Origin: Halolamina rubra
GTDB lineage: Archaea; Halobacteriota; Halobacteria; Halobacteriales; Haloferacaceae
Direction: 5' to 3'
NCBI RefSeq assembly: GCF_000739555.1
Contig: NZ_BBJN01000009.1
Coordinates: 1 to 64,000 of the forward strand
DNA: 64,000 bases
Shown here one piece after another: positions 37,423-46,975 of the stretch. The translations under genes and the position numbers were made by a program. The notes under the pieces are model-generated. The model saw nothing but the letters and a program-made list of their open reading frames with translations. It had not been told where the DNA came from and did not search any database. How positions within the stretch are numbered: position 1 is the stretch's first letter; every line of letters begins with the position of its first letter.

Positions 37423-38523
37423 ATGGCGACCCACGACGCGACGTGGCGCTACCGCGAGCGCTTCGGCGACCGGTACGGCCGCACGTACTTCCGCCGGTTC
37501 GGCCCCGGCGTCGTCTCCTCCGTCGGCGCCGGCAGCTACCGCGGCGAGCCGACCCCGGCCGTCGACGAGCGCCACCGCGACGCGCTGGTCACCGCGCTCG
37601 AGAACGGCTGTAACGTGCTCGACACCGCGCCGGACTACCGGGCCGGCCGCGCGGAGCGCGTCGTCGGCGACGCGCTCGCCGCCGCCGACGTGGACCGCGA
37701 CGCGGTGCTGCTCGCGACGAAGGGCGGGTTCGTCCCGTTCGACGGCGAGCGCCCCGACGACCCCTCGGCGTACGTCCGCGAGCGGTTCGTCGAGCCCGGC
37801 GTCGTCGACCCGGCGGATCTCGCCCGCGGGAGCCACGCGATGACGCCCCGCTTCCTCGAGGCGATGCTCGACCGCTCGCTCGACGCGCTGGGCGTCGACG
37901 CGGTCGACTGCTACTACGTACACAGCCCCGAGACGCAGCTGGCCGCGCGCTCCCGGGAGGCGGTGTACGACCAGCTCCAGGCCGCCTTCGAGCAGCTGGA
38001 ACGCGAGATCCAGCGGGGCCGGATCGGCCGCTACGGCGTCGCCTCCTGGGAGGCGTTCCGGGTGCCGCCCGATCACGAGCGGCACCTCTCGCTCGCTCGG
38101 GTGCTCGACCGCGCCCGGGCGGCCGCCGAGTCGGTCACCGGGGATCCCGACGACCACGGGCTCGCGGCGCTCCAACTGCCGTTCAACGTCCACATGGCCG
38201 ACGCGTTCACGAGCGCCCACCACGAGGACCCCGAGAGCGGCGAGGCGGTGAGCGCGCTCGAGTTCGCCCACCGCGAGGGGCTGTCGGTGTTCGCGAGCTC
38301 GGCGCTGCTGGGCGGCGATCTGGTCGAGGGGCTGCCGCCCGACATCTCGGCGGAGCTGGCGGGCGACAGCGCGGCCCAGCGCGCGATCAACTTCTCGCGC
38401 TCGGCGCCGGCGGTGGTGTCGGCGCTCGTGGGGATGGGTCGCGAGGCGTACGTGCGGGAGGATCTGGCCGCCGGGACGTTCGACCCGCTCGGCGCGGCGG
38501 CGTTCGACGCCGTGTTCGAGTAG
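37423..38523 (+). CDS. aldo/keto reductase
   Basis: A 366-residue NAD(P)H-dependent oxidoreductase fold. The catalytic residues of the family are recognisable: D in DTAPDYRAG, Y a few residues later, K in LLATKGGF and H in YYVHSPET. The substrate is unknown. It is preceded by GGCAGCCCTATCC rather than a clear TATA. Confidence 0.85.
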   Translation: MATHDATWRYRERFGDRYGRTYFRRFGPGVVSSVGAGSYRGEPTPAVDERHRDALVTALENGCNVLDTAPDYRAGRAERVVGDALAAADVDRDAVLLATKGGFVPFDGERPDDPSAYVRERFVEPGVVDPADLARGSHAMTPRFLEAMLDRSLDALGVDAVDCYYVHSPETQLAARSREAVYDQLQAAFEQLEREIQRGRIGRYGVASWEAFRVPPDHERHLSLARVLDRARAAAESVTGDPDDHGLAALQLPFNVHMADAFTSAHHEDPESGEAVSALEFAHREGLSVFASSALLGGDLVEGLPPDISAELAGDSAAQRAINFSRSAPAVVSALVGMGREAYVREDLAAGTFDPLGAAAFDAVFE

Positions 38524-38604
38524 CCGCGCGCGTCGACGCCGCGTCGTCGATCCGACCCGTCGCCGACCCGAACGGTTTTCCCCGGGAGTCCGCAACTCGT
38601 CCCC

Positions 38605-38913
38605 ATGGCAGACGATAGCGAAGGCGACGGGGAGATCGTCGCCGAAGCGACGGCGGCGGAGGACGAGGAGCAGCCCCGCGAGATCCACCTCGTCGAGGAG
38701 GAGAACGGCTACTGGACCCTGGTCGACACCGAGCGCGGCGCCATCGGCGACGCGCCGTCGAAGGCCGCCGGGCTCCACCTGATGGAGCAGGTGCTCGAGG
38801 AGATGGACGGCGTGGAGATCCCCGACGTGGAGCCGGAGGAGCCCAGCGAGCGCCCGGACCGGGACCCGAAACTGCCGCCCGAGCCGTCGATGCCGGACCG
38901 CGACGACGCGTAG
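38605..38913 (+). CDS. acidic conserved haloarchaeal protein
   Basis: A 102-residue, very acidic protein. The central core (EEENGYWTLVDTERGAIGDA, then PSKAAGLHLMEQVLEEM) looks folded; the N- and C-termini are low-complexity Asp/Glu/Pro. No known function. Confidence 0.7.
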   Translation: MADDSEGDGEIVAEATAAEDEEQPREIHLVEEENGYWTLVDTERGAIGDAPSKAAGLHLMEQVLEEMDGVEIPDVEPEEPSERPDRDPKLPPEPSMPDRDDA

Positions 38914-38949
38914 CGTCGGCGGCGGCAACCACCCGGGCGTCCGGAACCT

Positions 38950-38958
38950 TCTTTATCT
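38950..38958 (+). promoter_or_regulatory. TATA box of ppsA
   Basis: CTTTATCTG lies about 25 bases before the ATG at 38980, a spacing that implies a leaderless transcript. Confidence 0.55.
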
Positions 38959-38979
38959 GTAGCCCGGATTTTTGAACTG

Positions 38980-41247
38980 ATGGGAGTACTCTGGCTCGAC
39001 GACGTTCGCGCCGCGGACCTGGAGACGGTCGGCGGGAAGGGCGCTTCCCTCGGTGAACTCACTGGGGCGGGGCTTCCCGTGCCGCCGGGATTCGTCGTCA
39101 CGGCGGGGACGTATCGGGCGTTCATCGAGGAGGCCGGCATCGACGAGGAACTGTTCGCGGCGATGGACGTCGATCCGGAGGACTCCGCCGCGCTCAAGGC
39201 GGCCTCCGAGACGGCCCACGAGCTGATCCTGGAGACGCCGTTCCCCGAGGAGGTGCGCGAGGAGATCCTCGCCGCCTACGACGACCTGGGCAACGGCGAG
39301 GCGTTCGTCGCCGTCCGCTCCTCGGCGACCGCCGAGGACCTGCCCGACGCCTCCTTCGCGGGCCAGCAGGAGACGTTCCTCAACGTCACCGAGGAGGCCC
39401 TGCTCGAACGCGTCAAGGAGTGCTGGGCGTCGCTGTTCTCCCAGCGCGCCATCTACTACCGCGAGCGCAAGGACTTCCCGCACGACGCGGTCGACATCGC
39501 CGTCGTCGTCCAGCAGATGGTCGACGCCGAGAAGTCCGGCGTGATGTTCACCTCCCACCCCTCGACGGGCGAGCCGCGCCTGATCATCGAGGCCGCGTGG
39601 GGGCTGGGCGAGGCGGTCGTCTCGGGCACGGTCTCCCCGGACAACTACGTCTACGACCGGAACAGCGACGCCGTCGAGGAGGTGACCGTCGCCGACAAGA
39701 AGGTGAAGATGGTGAAGGACGAGGACACCGGCGAGACCGTCGAGCAGTCCGTCGAGCCCGACCGCCGGAACGAGCGCGTGCTCTCCGACGACGAGATCGA
39801 AGCGCTGGTCGAGCTCGGCGAGCGCGTCGAGGACCACTACGGCGAGCCACAGGACGTCGAGTGGGCGATCGTCGACGGCGACATCTACATGCTCCAGTCC
39901 CGGCCGATCACCACGATCGACGACGACGACGCCGACCTGGAGGAGGAGCGCGAGACCGAGAGCGACGACGACGGCGACGTGCTCCTCCGCGGGCTCGGCG
40001 CCTCGCCGGGCGTCGTCTCGGGCGAGGTCCGCGTCGTCACCGAGCTCGACCAGCTCGACAAGGTCGGCGAGGGCGACGTGCTCGTCACCGAGATGACGAT
40101 GCCCGACATGGTGCCCGCGATGAAGCGCGCCGCCGGGATCGTCACCGACGAGGGCGGGATGACCAGCCACGCCGCGATCGTCTCCCGGGAGCTGGGCGTG
40201 CCCGCCGTCGTGGGGACCGGCAGCGGCTCCCGCGAGCTCGTCGACGACCAGGTCGTCACGATCGACGGCGACCGCGGCAGCGTGATCGACGGGCGGGCCG
40301 AGCCGGCCGAACCCGACCACGAGCCCGTCGAGGAGGTCCGGCCGAAGACGCCGGTCAAACCCATGACCGCGACCGAGGTGAAGGTCAACGTCTCCATCCC
40401 CGAGGCCGCCGAGCGCGCGGCCGCGACCGGCGCCGACGGCGTGGGGCTGCTCCGGATGGAGCACATGGTGCTCACGCTGGGGAAGACCCCCGAGCGCTAC
40501 ATCGCCGACGAGGGCGGGGAGGCGTACGAGCAGCAGCTCGTCGACGGGATCCAGGGCGTCGCCGAGGAGTTCTACCCCCGGCCAGTTCGGGTGCGCACGC
40601 TCGACGCCCCGACCGACGAGTTCCGGACGATGGAGGGCGGCGAGGACGAGCCGAACGAGCACAACCCCATGCTCGGCTGGCGCGGGATCCGGCGGAGCCT
40701 CGCCAAGCCCGGCGTGTTCGAACACGAGCTCGCCGCGTTCCGCAAGCTGTACGAGATGGGGTACGACAACGTCGAGCTCATGCTGCCGCTGGTCAACGAC
40801 GCCGAGGACGTGATCCAGGCCAAGCAGCTGATGGAGGACGCCGGCATCGACACCGAGAAGCGCAACTGGGGCGTGATGATCGAGACGCCCGCGAGCGCCC
40901 TCTGCGTCGAGGAGATGGCCGAGCAGGGGATCGACTTCGCCTCCTTCGGCACGAACGACCTGACCCAGTACACGCTGGCGGTCGACCGCAACAACGAGCA
41001 CGTCGCCGACCGGTTCGACGAGCTCCACCCCGCGGTGCTCGAGCTCATCAGCGACACCATCCAGACCTGCCGCGAGCACGACGTGGACACGTCGATCTGC
41101 GGGCAGGCCGGCTCCAAGCCGGAGATGGTGAACTTCCTCGTCGAGGAGGGGATCTCCAGCATCTCCGCGAACATCGACGCCGTGCGCGACGTGCAGCACG
41201 AGGTCAAGCGCGTGGAGCAGCAGCTGCTGCTCGACTCGGTGCGCTAA
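38980..41247 (+). CDS. ppsA: phosphoenolpyruvate synthase
   Basis: A 755-residue gluconeogenic enzyme that makes PEP from pyruvate and ATP. Domains in order: ATP-grasp ([40 protein letters not shown]), phosphohistidine domain with [20 protein letters not shown] (catalytic His), and PEP-utilising TIM barrel with [15 protein letters not shown] and the catalytic Cys in [12 protein letters not shown]. Full length. Confidence 0.96.
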   Translation: MGVLWLDDVRAADLETVGGKGASLGELTGAGLPVPPGFVVTAGTYRAFIEEAGIDEELFAAMDVDPEDSAALKAASETAHELILETPFPEEVREEILAAYDDLGNGEAFVAVRSSATAEDLPDASFAGQQETFLNVTEEALLERVKECWASLFSQRAIYYRERKDFPHDAVDIAVVVQQMVDAEKSGVMFTSHPSTGEPRLIIEAAWGLGEAVVSGTVSPDNYVYDRNSDAVEEVTVADKKVKMVKDEDTGETVEQSVEPDRRNERVLSDDEIEALVELGERVEDHYGEPQDVEWAIVDGDIYMLQSRPITTIDDDDADLEEERETESDDDGDVLLRGLGASPGVVSGEVRVVTELDQLDKVGEGDVLVTEMTMPDMVPAMKRAAGIVTDEGGMTSHAAIVSRELGVPAVVGTGSGSRELVDDQVVTIDGDRGSVIDGRAEPAEPDHEPVEEVRPKTPVKPMTATEVKVNVSIPEAAERAAATGADGVGLLRMEHMVLTLGKTPERYIADEGGEAYEQQLVDGIQGVAEEFYPRPVRVRTLDAPTDEFRTMEGGEDEPNEHNPMLGWRGIRRSLAKPGVFEHELAAFRKLYEMGYDNVELMLPLVNDAEDVIQAKQLMEDAGIDTEKRNWGVMIETPASALCVEEMAEQGIDFASFGTNDLTQYTLAVDRNNEHVADRFDELHPAVLELISDTIQTCREHDVDTSICGQAGSKPEMVNFLVEEGISSISANIDAVRDVQHEVKRVEQQLLLDSVR

Positions 41248-41279
41248 CCGCCGCCGCCGCGACCCCGTTTTACTAAGCA

Positions 41280-41289
41280 TTATTAACGA
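41280..41289 (+). promoter_or_regulatory. TATA-like box of nikR
   Basis: TTATTAACGA lies about 25 bases upstream of the nikR ATG at 41309. A second T/A stretch (TTTTACTAAG) lies just before it. No clear nickel-operator palindrome is visible. Confidence 0.45.
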
Positions 41290-41308
41290 ACGGCGCCTCG
41301 GTTGCTAC

Positions 41309-41782
41309 ATGACCGTCGTCAGCGTCTCGATGCCCGAGGAACTGCTGGAGCGCATCGACAGCTTCTCCGAGGAACACGGCTACACGGGCCGCAGCGAGGT
41401 GATGCGCGAGGCCGCCCGGAACCTGCTGGGCGAGTTCGAGGACCGCCGGCTCGAGGACCGCAACCTCATGGCCGTCGTCACCGTGCTGTTCGAGTACGAG
41501 ACCACGAGCGTCGAGGAGCGCATGATGCAGCTGCGCCACGAGCACGAGGGGCTGGTCGCCTCGAACTTCCACTCCCACGTGGGCGAGCACCACTGCATGG
41601 AGCTGTTCGTGCTAGAGGGCACGCTGGAGGAGGTGTCTGCGTTCGTCGGCAAGATCCGCGCGACCCGGGACACCCTCACCGTCGACTACTCCGTCACGCC
41701 CGTCGACGGGTTCGACCCCGCGTCCGGACTCGGCCCGCTCCCCGGCCACGAGGACGGCGACGCCGGGAGCCACGACCACTGA
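41309..41782 (+). CDS. nikR: NikR-type nickel-responsive regulator
   Basis: A 157-residue protein with a ribbon-helix-helix DNA-binding N-terminus ([17 protein letters not shown]) and a regulatory ACT-like domain with the nickel ligands H77 or H79, H88, H90 and C96 (HxHx5C). It represses nickel uptake in other organisms. The tail is His/Asp-rich ([11 protein letters not shown]). No nickel transporter is adjacent. Confidence 0.88.
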   Translation: MTVVSVSMPEELLERIDSFSEEHGYTGRSEVMREAARNLLGEFEDRRLEDRNLMAVVTVLFEYETTSVEERMMQLRHEHEGLVASNFHSHVGEHHCMELFVLEGTLEEVSAFVGKIRATRDTLTVDYSVTPVDGFDPASGLGPLPGHEDGDAGSHDH

Positions 41783-41807
41783 GCCGGCCCGCTCGGAGCC
41801 GGCCCGC

Positions 41808-43238
41808 TCAGAGCCAGCCGTCGTCGACGGCGTCGACGAGCGCCGAGTCCGCGCCGCGCCAGTCGTCGCTCGCCCGCTCGTACAGCGCCGCCGCCCGTTC
41901 GGTCGCCTCGTCGACGGCCGCCGCGGGGTCGGCGTCGACGAACGCCCCGTCGCGCAGCAGCGCCTCGCCGGCTACGAACACGTCCCTGACCTCCCGCCCG
42001 GTCGTCGAGTAGACGAGGTTCGGCACCGCGGTGTGGAGCGGCGACTCGACGGCCGGCGCGGTCGAGAGCCGGTCGGTGTCGACGACGATCAGGTCCGCGC
42101 GGGTGCCCGCCGCCAGCGTCCCGACCTCGTCGGCGATCCCCAGCGCCTCGGCGCCGCCGACAGTCGCGATCCGCAGCGCTTCCGGCGCCGTGAGCGCCGT
42201 CGGGTCCGCCTGTTCGACTTTCGAGAGCGTCGCCGCCGTCCGCGCCTCGCGGAGCGTCGAGTGGTGCCCCGGCCCGGGCGCCTGGTCCGTCCCGATCCCG
42301 ACCGGAGCGCCGTACTCGCGGAACTCGGCCACGGGCGGGACGATCCCGTCGATCGCCGCGATCGAGGAGGGGCAGCCGAGCATCGCCGCCCCGCCCTCGG
42401 CGAGACGGCGGCGCTCCGCGGGCGTCGCGCCGTGGCAGTGGACCGCGACCAGCGAGTCGTCGACGATCCCGAGCTCGTCGAGCACCGACACCGTCGACGC
42501 GTCGTCGCCGTAGCGCTCCTCGATCTGGATCGCCTCCCGCTCGCCCTGGGCGGTGTGGACGTGGAGCTTCGCGCCGCGCTCGTGGGCGTGGCTCTGCACG
42601 GTCTGCAGGAGGTCTGGCGACACCATGTCCAGCGCCTGCGGACCGTACGCCGGCGTCACCAGCGGGTCGTCGCCGAACCGCTCGAACAGGCGATCCGCCC
42701 GCGCCAGCGCGCGGTCGCCCTGCTCGCGCTCGAAGGGGTACAGCTCCCGCGGGCCGAGGTCGTCGCGCTCGTCGGGCACCTCGTTGATCGTCTCGACGGC
42801 GACCACGGCGACGCCGAGCGGTCGGTACACCTCCTCGACGAGCGTCCCCACCTCGCTCGCGTACTCGGCGATCGTCGTCGCGCCGCCGCGGACGGCCTCC
42901 AGCACGCCCAGCCGTGCGCCGGCGACGCGGTCCGCCTCGTCGGTGTGGGCCGACAGCGGCCCGAGCGCGCGGTTCATCCACTCGATCTCGGGCACGTCCT
43001 GTGCGCCGCCGCGGAGGAGGGTGTGGGCCGTGTGGGTGTGGGCGTTGACGAGCCCGGGCATCACCACCGCCCCCGAGGCGTCGACGACCTCGTCGGCGTC
43101 GCTCGGGGCCGGCGCCTCGGCCGCCGGGCCGACGTAGCCGATCCGGCCGTCCTCGATCCCTACCGCGCCGTCGTCGACGACCCCGAGGCGGTCGCCCCGC
43201 ATCGTGAGCAGCGTCCCGCCGGTGACGAGCGTGTCCAT
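41808..43238 (-). CDS. amidohydrolase (SAH/MTA deaminase-like)
   Basis: A 476-residue metal-dependent amidohydrolase. Motifs: MPGLVNAHTHTAHTLLRGG (metal site), VHTAQGEREA, VHCHGATP and IGTDQAPGPGHHSTLREARTA. This pattern is typical of TRZ/ATZ-type deaminases such as 5'-methylthioadenosine/S-adenosylhomocysteine deaminase. The substrate is inferred. I chose the ATG at 43238 (MDTLVTGG). Confidence 0.85.
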   Translation of the reverse strand: MDTLVTGGTLLTMRGDRLGVVDDGAVGIEDGRIGYVGPAAEAPAPSDADEVVDASGAVVMPGLVNAHTHTAHTLLRGGAQDVPEIEWMNRALGPLSAHTDEADRVAGARLGVLEAVRGGATTIAEYASEVGTLVEEVYRPLGVAVVAVETINEVPDERDDLGPRELYPFEREQGDRALARADRLFERFGDDPLVTPAYGPQALDMVSPDLLQTVQSHAHERGAKLHVHTAQGEREAIQIEERYGDDASTVSVLDELGIVDDSLVAVHCHGATPAERRRLAEGGAAMLGCPSSIAAIDGIVPPVAEFREYGAPVGIGTDQAPGPGHHSTLREARTAATLSKVEQADPTALTAPEALRIATVGGAEALGIADEVGTLAAGTRADLIVVDTDRLSTAPAVESPLHTAVPNLVYSTTGREVRDVFVAGEALLRDGAFVDADPAAAVDEATERAAALYERASDDWRGADSALVDAVDDGWL

Positions 43239-43331
43239 GCCGGGGGGCTCGGCGGGCGGGCGCTTGAAGCTTCGCCGGGCCGCGGACGCCGCTACCCGGT
43301 AGCTTTTCCGGGCACACCCGTTGGAGACGGT

Positions 43332-43988
43332 ATGTCCGAAACCGACAGCGTCGTCGACCGCGACGACGCCGCCGACGAAGTGGTCGTGTTCAGCGACTAC
43401 GTCTGTCCGTTCTGCCGCCTGGGTCGTGCCTCGCTCGAACTGTACCGGGAGGACCGCGACGCGCCGCTGTCCGTCGAGTGGCACCCGTTCGACCTCCGGG
43501 GGTACAAGCGCGACGAGAGCCGCGAGATCCAGTCCGACGTGGACGACGGGAAGGACGACGACTACTTCGAGCAGGTCCGCGAGAACGTCGAGCGACTGAG
43601 CGAGGAGTACGGCGTCGACGCCGACATCGACGCGGTGCCCGACACCGACTCCTGGAACGCCCAGCAGGCCGCGTTCTACGTCCGCGAGGAGCAGCCGGAG
43701 CTGTTCGACGCCTTCGACGACGCGCTGTTCGCGGCGTACTGGGACGACCACCGCGACATCGGCGACCCCGACGTGATCGCCGACGTCGCCGACGCCGTCG
43801 GCCTCGACGCCGAGGCGATCCGGGCGGCCGCGACCGACGACGCGTGGGCCGACCGGCTGGAGGAGCAGTTCGAGGAAGCCCGCGAGCGCGGCGTCACGGG
43901 CGTCCCCACCTTCGCCGCCGACGGCCACGCCGCCCGCGGGGCGGTGCCGCCGGAGCAGCTCGAGCGCCTGATCGAGGGCGGGAACTGA
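43332..43988 (+). CDS. DsbA/FrnE-like thioredoxin-fold protein
   Basis: A 218-residue cytoplasmic protein with the CPFC motif (VFSDYVCPFCRLGRASLELY) and an alpha-helical insertion of the FrnE/DsbA family, ending with the cis-Pro loop TGVPTF. It is a thiol-disulfide oxidoreductase or isomerase; the partner is unknown. No signal peptide. Confidence 0.87.
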   Translation: MSETDSVVDRDDAADEVVVFSDYVCPFCRLGRASLELYREDRDAPLSVEWHPFDLRGYKRDESREIQSDVDDGKDDDYFEQVRENVERLSEEYGVDADIDAVPDTDSWNAQQAAFYVREEQPELFDAFDDALFAAYWDDHRDIGDPDVIADVADAVGLDAEAIRAAATDDAWADRLEEQFEEARERGVTGVPTFAADGHAARGAVPPEQLERLIEGGN

Positions 43989-44199
43989 GCAGTACCCACG
44001 AAGCACTTATACCTCGACTGTAGACCATAAGGTGTCGCGATGCCGACCCGGTTCGGGGTAGGGGCCTTCCGGGACGGCACCGCGGCGGTGCGCGCATCGC
44101 CGTGGTCGGCCAGACGTGGCCGGTCACCCACGGCGGTTTATCGGCGCGATTCACGCCCGCCAGCGACCCGCAGGGCTTTAGCCACCGACACACCGAGAG

Positions 44200-46890
44200 A
44201 TGGGCATGTCGCAGGGTATCGTCGACGAGTTCCTCTCTCTGAAGGCCGAGACCGACGCGGACCTCCTGCTGATGCAGTGTGGCGACTTCTACGAGTTCTT
44301 CGCCGAGGACGCCGAGATCGTCGCCGACGAGCTCGACCTCACGATCTCCCAGAAGTCCTCCCACGGCTCCTCCTACCCGATGGCGGGCGTCCCGCTCTCG
44401 GAGCTCACCCCCTACCTGACCGCGCTGGTCGAGCGGGGCTACCGCGTCGCCGTCGCCGACCAGTTCGACGCCGAGGACGGCTCGAAGTACCGCGAGATCA
44501 CCCGCCTCGCCTCGCCGGGGACGCTCGTCGAGACGACCGACGACGACGCGCAGTATCTCGCGTCGGTCGTCGAGGGGGCCGGGCGCGACGGCCAGTACGG
44601 GCTCGCGTTCGCCGACATCACTACGGGCAGGTTCCTCGTCACGGCCGTCGACGGCGCCGACGCCGCGAGCGCCGAGCTCTACCGCTTCGCGCCGACCGAA
44701 CTGCTCCCCGGCCCCGAGGTGCGGAACGACGACGCCCTCCTCTCGCGCCTGAAGGAGCGCCTCGACGCCACCCACACGCTCCGCCCGAGCGACGAGTTCG
44801 GGCCGGGTCGGGCGCGCCACCGCGTCCGGGAGCGCTTCGGCGAGTCCACCCTCGAGAGCATCGGGCTCGACGAGGACTCGCCCGCGGTGCAGGCCGCGGG
44901 CGCCGTCCTCGCGTACGTCGACGACACCGGGCTCGGCGTCGGAGCGGCGATGAGCCGGCTCCAGCGCTACCGCCCGGACGACCACCTCGACCTCGACGCG
45001 ACCACCCAGCGCAACCTCGAACTGGTCGAGACGATGCAGGGCGGGAGCGAGGGGTCGCTGTTCGACACGATCGACGCCACCGTCTCCTCGCCCGGCCGGC
45101 GGCTGCTCCGGGAGTGGCTCACCCGGCCGCGCCGGGACCGCGAGCTGCTGGCGCGCCGTCACGACGCCGTCGAAGCGCTCGCCAGCGCGGCGCTCGCCCG
45201 CGAGGCGCTGCGGGACTGTCTCGACGACGCCTACGACCTCGAACGGCTCGCTTCCCGAGCCGCCTCCGGCTCCGCCGACGCCGGCGACCTGCTCGCGGTG
45301 ACGCAGACGCTGGCCGTGCTGCCGGCGCTCGAGGACGCCATCGACGGCACCGCGCTGGCGGACTCGCCGCTGCCGGACGTGCTCGAGAAGCCGGACCGCG
45401 AGGCTGCCGCCGCCCTCCGGGAGGAACTCGACGCGGCGCTCCGCGAGGAGCCGCCCAAGACGGTCACGCAGGGCGGGATCTTCCGCGAGGGGTACGACGA
45501 CGAACTCGACGAGCTGATCGAGCGCCACGAGGAGCTGGAGGCGTTCCTCGACGGGCTCGCCGACCGCGAGAAGCAGCGACACGGGCTCTCCCACGTCACC
45601 GTCGACCGCAACAAGACCGACGGCTACTACATCCAGGTCGGCAAGAGCGTCGCCGACCAGGTGCCCGAACAGTACCGCGAGGTGAAGACGCTCAAGAACT
45701 CAAAGCGGTTCGTCACCGAGGAACTGGAGGAGAAGGAACGGGAGATCATGCGCGTCGAGGAGGCCCGCGGCGACCTCGAGTACGAGCTGTTCGAGCAGCT
45801 CCGCGAGCGCGTCGCCGACCGCGCCGAACTCCTGCAGGACGCCGGCCGCGCGATCGCCGAGGTCGACGCGCTGGCCTCGCTCGCCGACCACGCCGCGCGC
45901 AACGACTGGACCCGGCCCGAACTCACCGACGGCGACGCGCTGCACGTCGAGGCCGGCCGCCACCCCGTCGTCGAGACGACGACGGAGTTCGTCCCCAACG
46001 ACCTCCACCTCGACAGGGAGCGGCGGTTCCTGATCGTCACGGGCCCGAACATGAGCGGGAAGTCGACGTACATGCGCCAGGCGGCGCTGATCACGCTGCT
46101 CGCCCAGGCCGGGAGCTTCGTCCCCGCGGACGCGGCCGAGGTCGGCCTCGTCGACGGCATCTACACCCGCGTCGGCGCGCTGGACGAACTCGCCCAGGGT
46201 CGCTCGACGTTCATGGTCGAGATGCAGGAGCTCTCGAACATCCTCCACTCCGCCACCGAGGACTCGCTGGTGATCCTCGACGAGGTCGGCCGCGGGACGG
46301 CGACGTACGACGGCATCTCGATCGCGTGGGCCGCCACGGAGTACCTCCACAACGAGGTGCGGGCGAAGACGCTGTTCGCGACCCACTACCACGAGCTCAC
46401 GACGCTCGCGGACCACCTCGACGGCGTCGCGAACGTCCACGTCGCCGTCGACGGCGAGCCCGGCGAGGAGAACGACGTAACCTTCCTCCGCACGGTGCAG
46501 GACGGGGCGACCGACCGCTCCTACGGGATCCACGTCGCGGATCTCGCGGGCGTCCCCGGCCCCGTGGTCGACCGCGCGGGCGGCGTGCTCGACCGCCTGC
46601 GCGAGGACAAAGCCATCGAGGCCCGCGGCTCGGGCGGCGACGGCGGGACGAAACAGGCGGTGTTCGACCTGAGTTCGGGCAGCTTCGCCGGCGGCGCCGA
46701 GTCCCGGGAGTCGGCCGACCGCGCGGACGCCGTCGGCGACGGCGGCGGGGCGAGCGTCGATCACGAACCGGCCGTCGACCCCGAGGCCGCCGACGTGCTC
46801 GAAGAACTCGACGACGTGAACGTCGCGGAGCTCTCGCCGATCGAGCTCATGCAGCGCGTCCAGGAGTGGCAGTCCCGGCTGGAGGACTGA
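44200..46890 (+). CDS. mutS: DNA mismatch repair protein MutS
   Basis: An 896-residue mismatch-recognition ATPase of bacterial type. The mismatch-binding F30-x-E32 (CGDFYEF) is intact. The C-terminal ATPase has Walker A TGPNMSGKST, Walker B LVILDEVGRGT and the signature DGISIAWAATEYLH. An acidic linker and a helix-turn-helix tail follow. The ATG at 44200 is used; a second Met two codons later (44206) is possible. mutL follows after 85 bases on the same strand. Confidence 0.95.
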   Translation: MGMSQGIVDEFLSLKAETDADLLLMQCGDFYEFFAEDAEIVADELDLTISQKSSHGSSYPMAGVPLSELTPYLTALVERGYRVAVADQFDAEDGSKYREITRLASPGTLVETTDDDAQYLASVVEGAGRDGQYGLAFADITTGRFLVTAVDGADAASAELYRFAPTELLPGPEVRNDDALLSRLKERLDATHTLRPSDEFGPGRARHRVRERFGESTLESIGLDEDSPAVQAAGAVLAYVDDTGLGVGAAMSRLQRYRPDDHLDLDATTQRNLELVETMQGGSEGSLFDTIDATVSSPGRRLLREWLTRPRRDRELLARRHDAVEALASAALAREALRDCLDDAYDLERLASRAASGSADAGDLLAVTQTLAVLPALEDAIDGTALADSPLPDVLEKPDREAAAALREELDAALREEPPKTVTQGGIFREGYDDELDELIERHEELEAFLDGLADREKQRHGLSHVTVDRNKTDGYYIQVGKSVADQVPEQYREVKTLKNSKRFVTEELEEKEREIMRVEEARGDLEYELFEQLRERVADRAELLQDAGRAIAEVDALASLADHAARNDWTRPELTDGDALHVEAGRHPVVETTTEFVPNDLHLDRERRFLIVTGPNMSGKSTYMRQAALITLLAQAGSFVPADAAEVGLVDGIYTRVGALDELAQGRSTFMVEMQELSNILHSATEDSLVILDEVGRGTATYDGISIAWAATEYLHNEVRAKTLFATHYHELTTLADHLDGVANVHVAVDGEPGEENDVTFLRTVQDGATDRSYGIHVADLAGVPGPVVDRAGGVLDRLREDKAIEARGSGGDGGTKQAVFDLSSGSFAGGAESRESADRADAVGDGGGASVDHEPAVDPEAADVLEELDDVNVAELSPIELMQRVQEWQSRLED

Positions 46891-46975
46891 GCCCGAGCGC
46901 ATCGTTCTTTGCGACGCGGCCTGTGGGTCCGCGCATGCACCGAGCGCAGCACGCCGACGGGAGGGGGCGCTGAGT

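Noticed and set aside
12432-44139. ACGGCGGTTT recurring near promoters (12432, 16344, 44130)
   Set aside because: Only three copies in a GC-rich window at variable distance from starts; probably chance.
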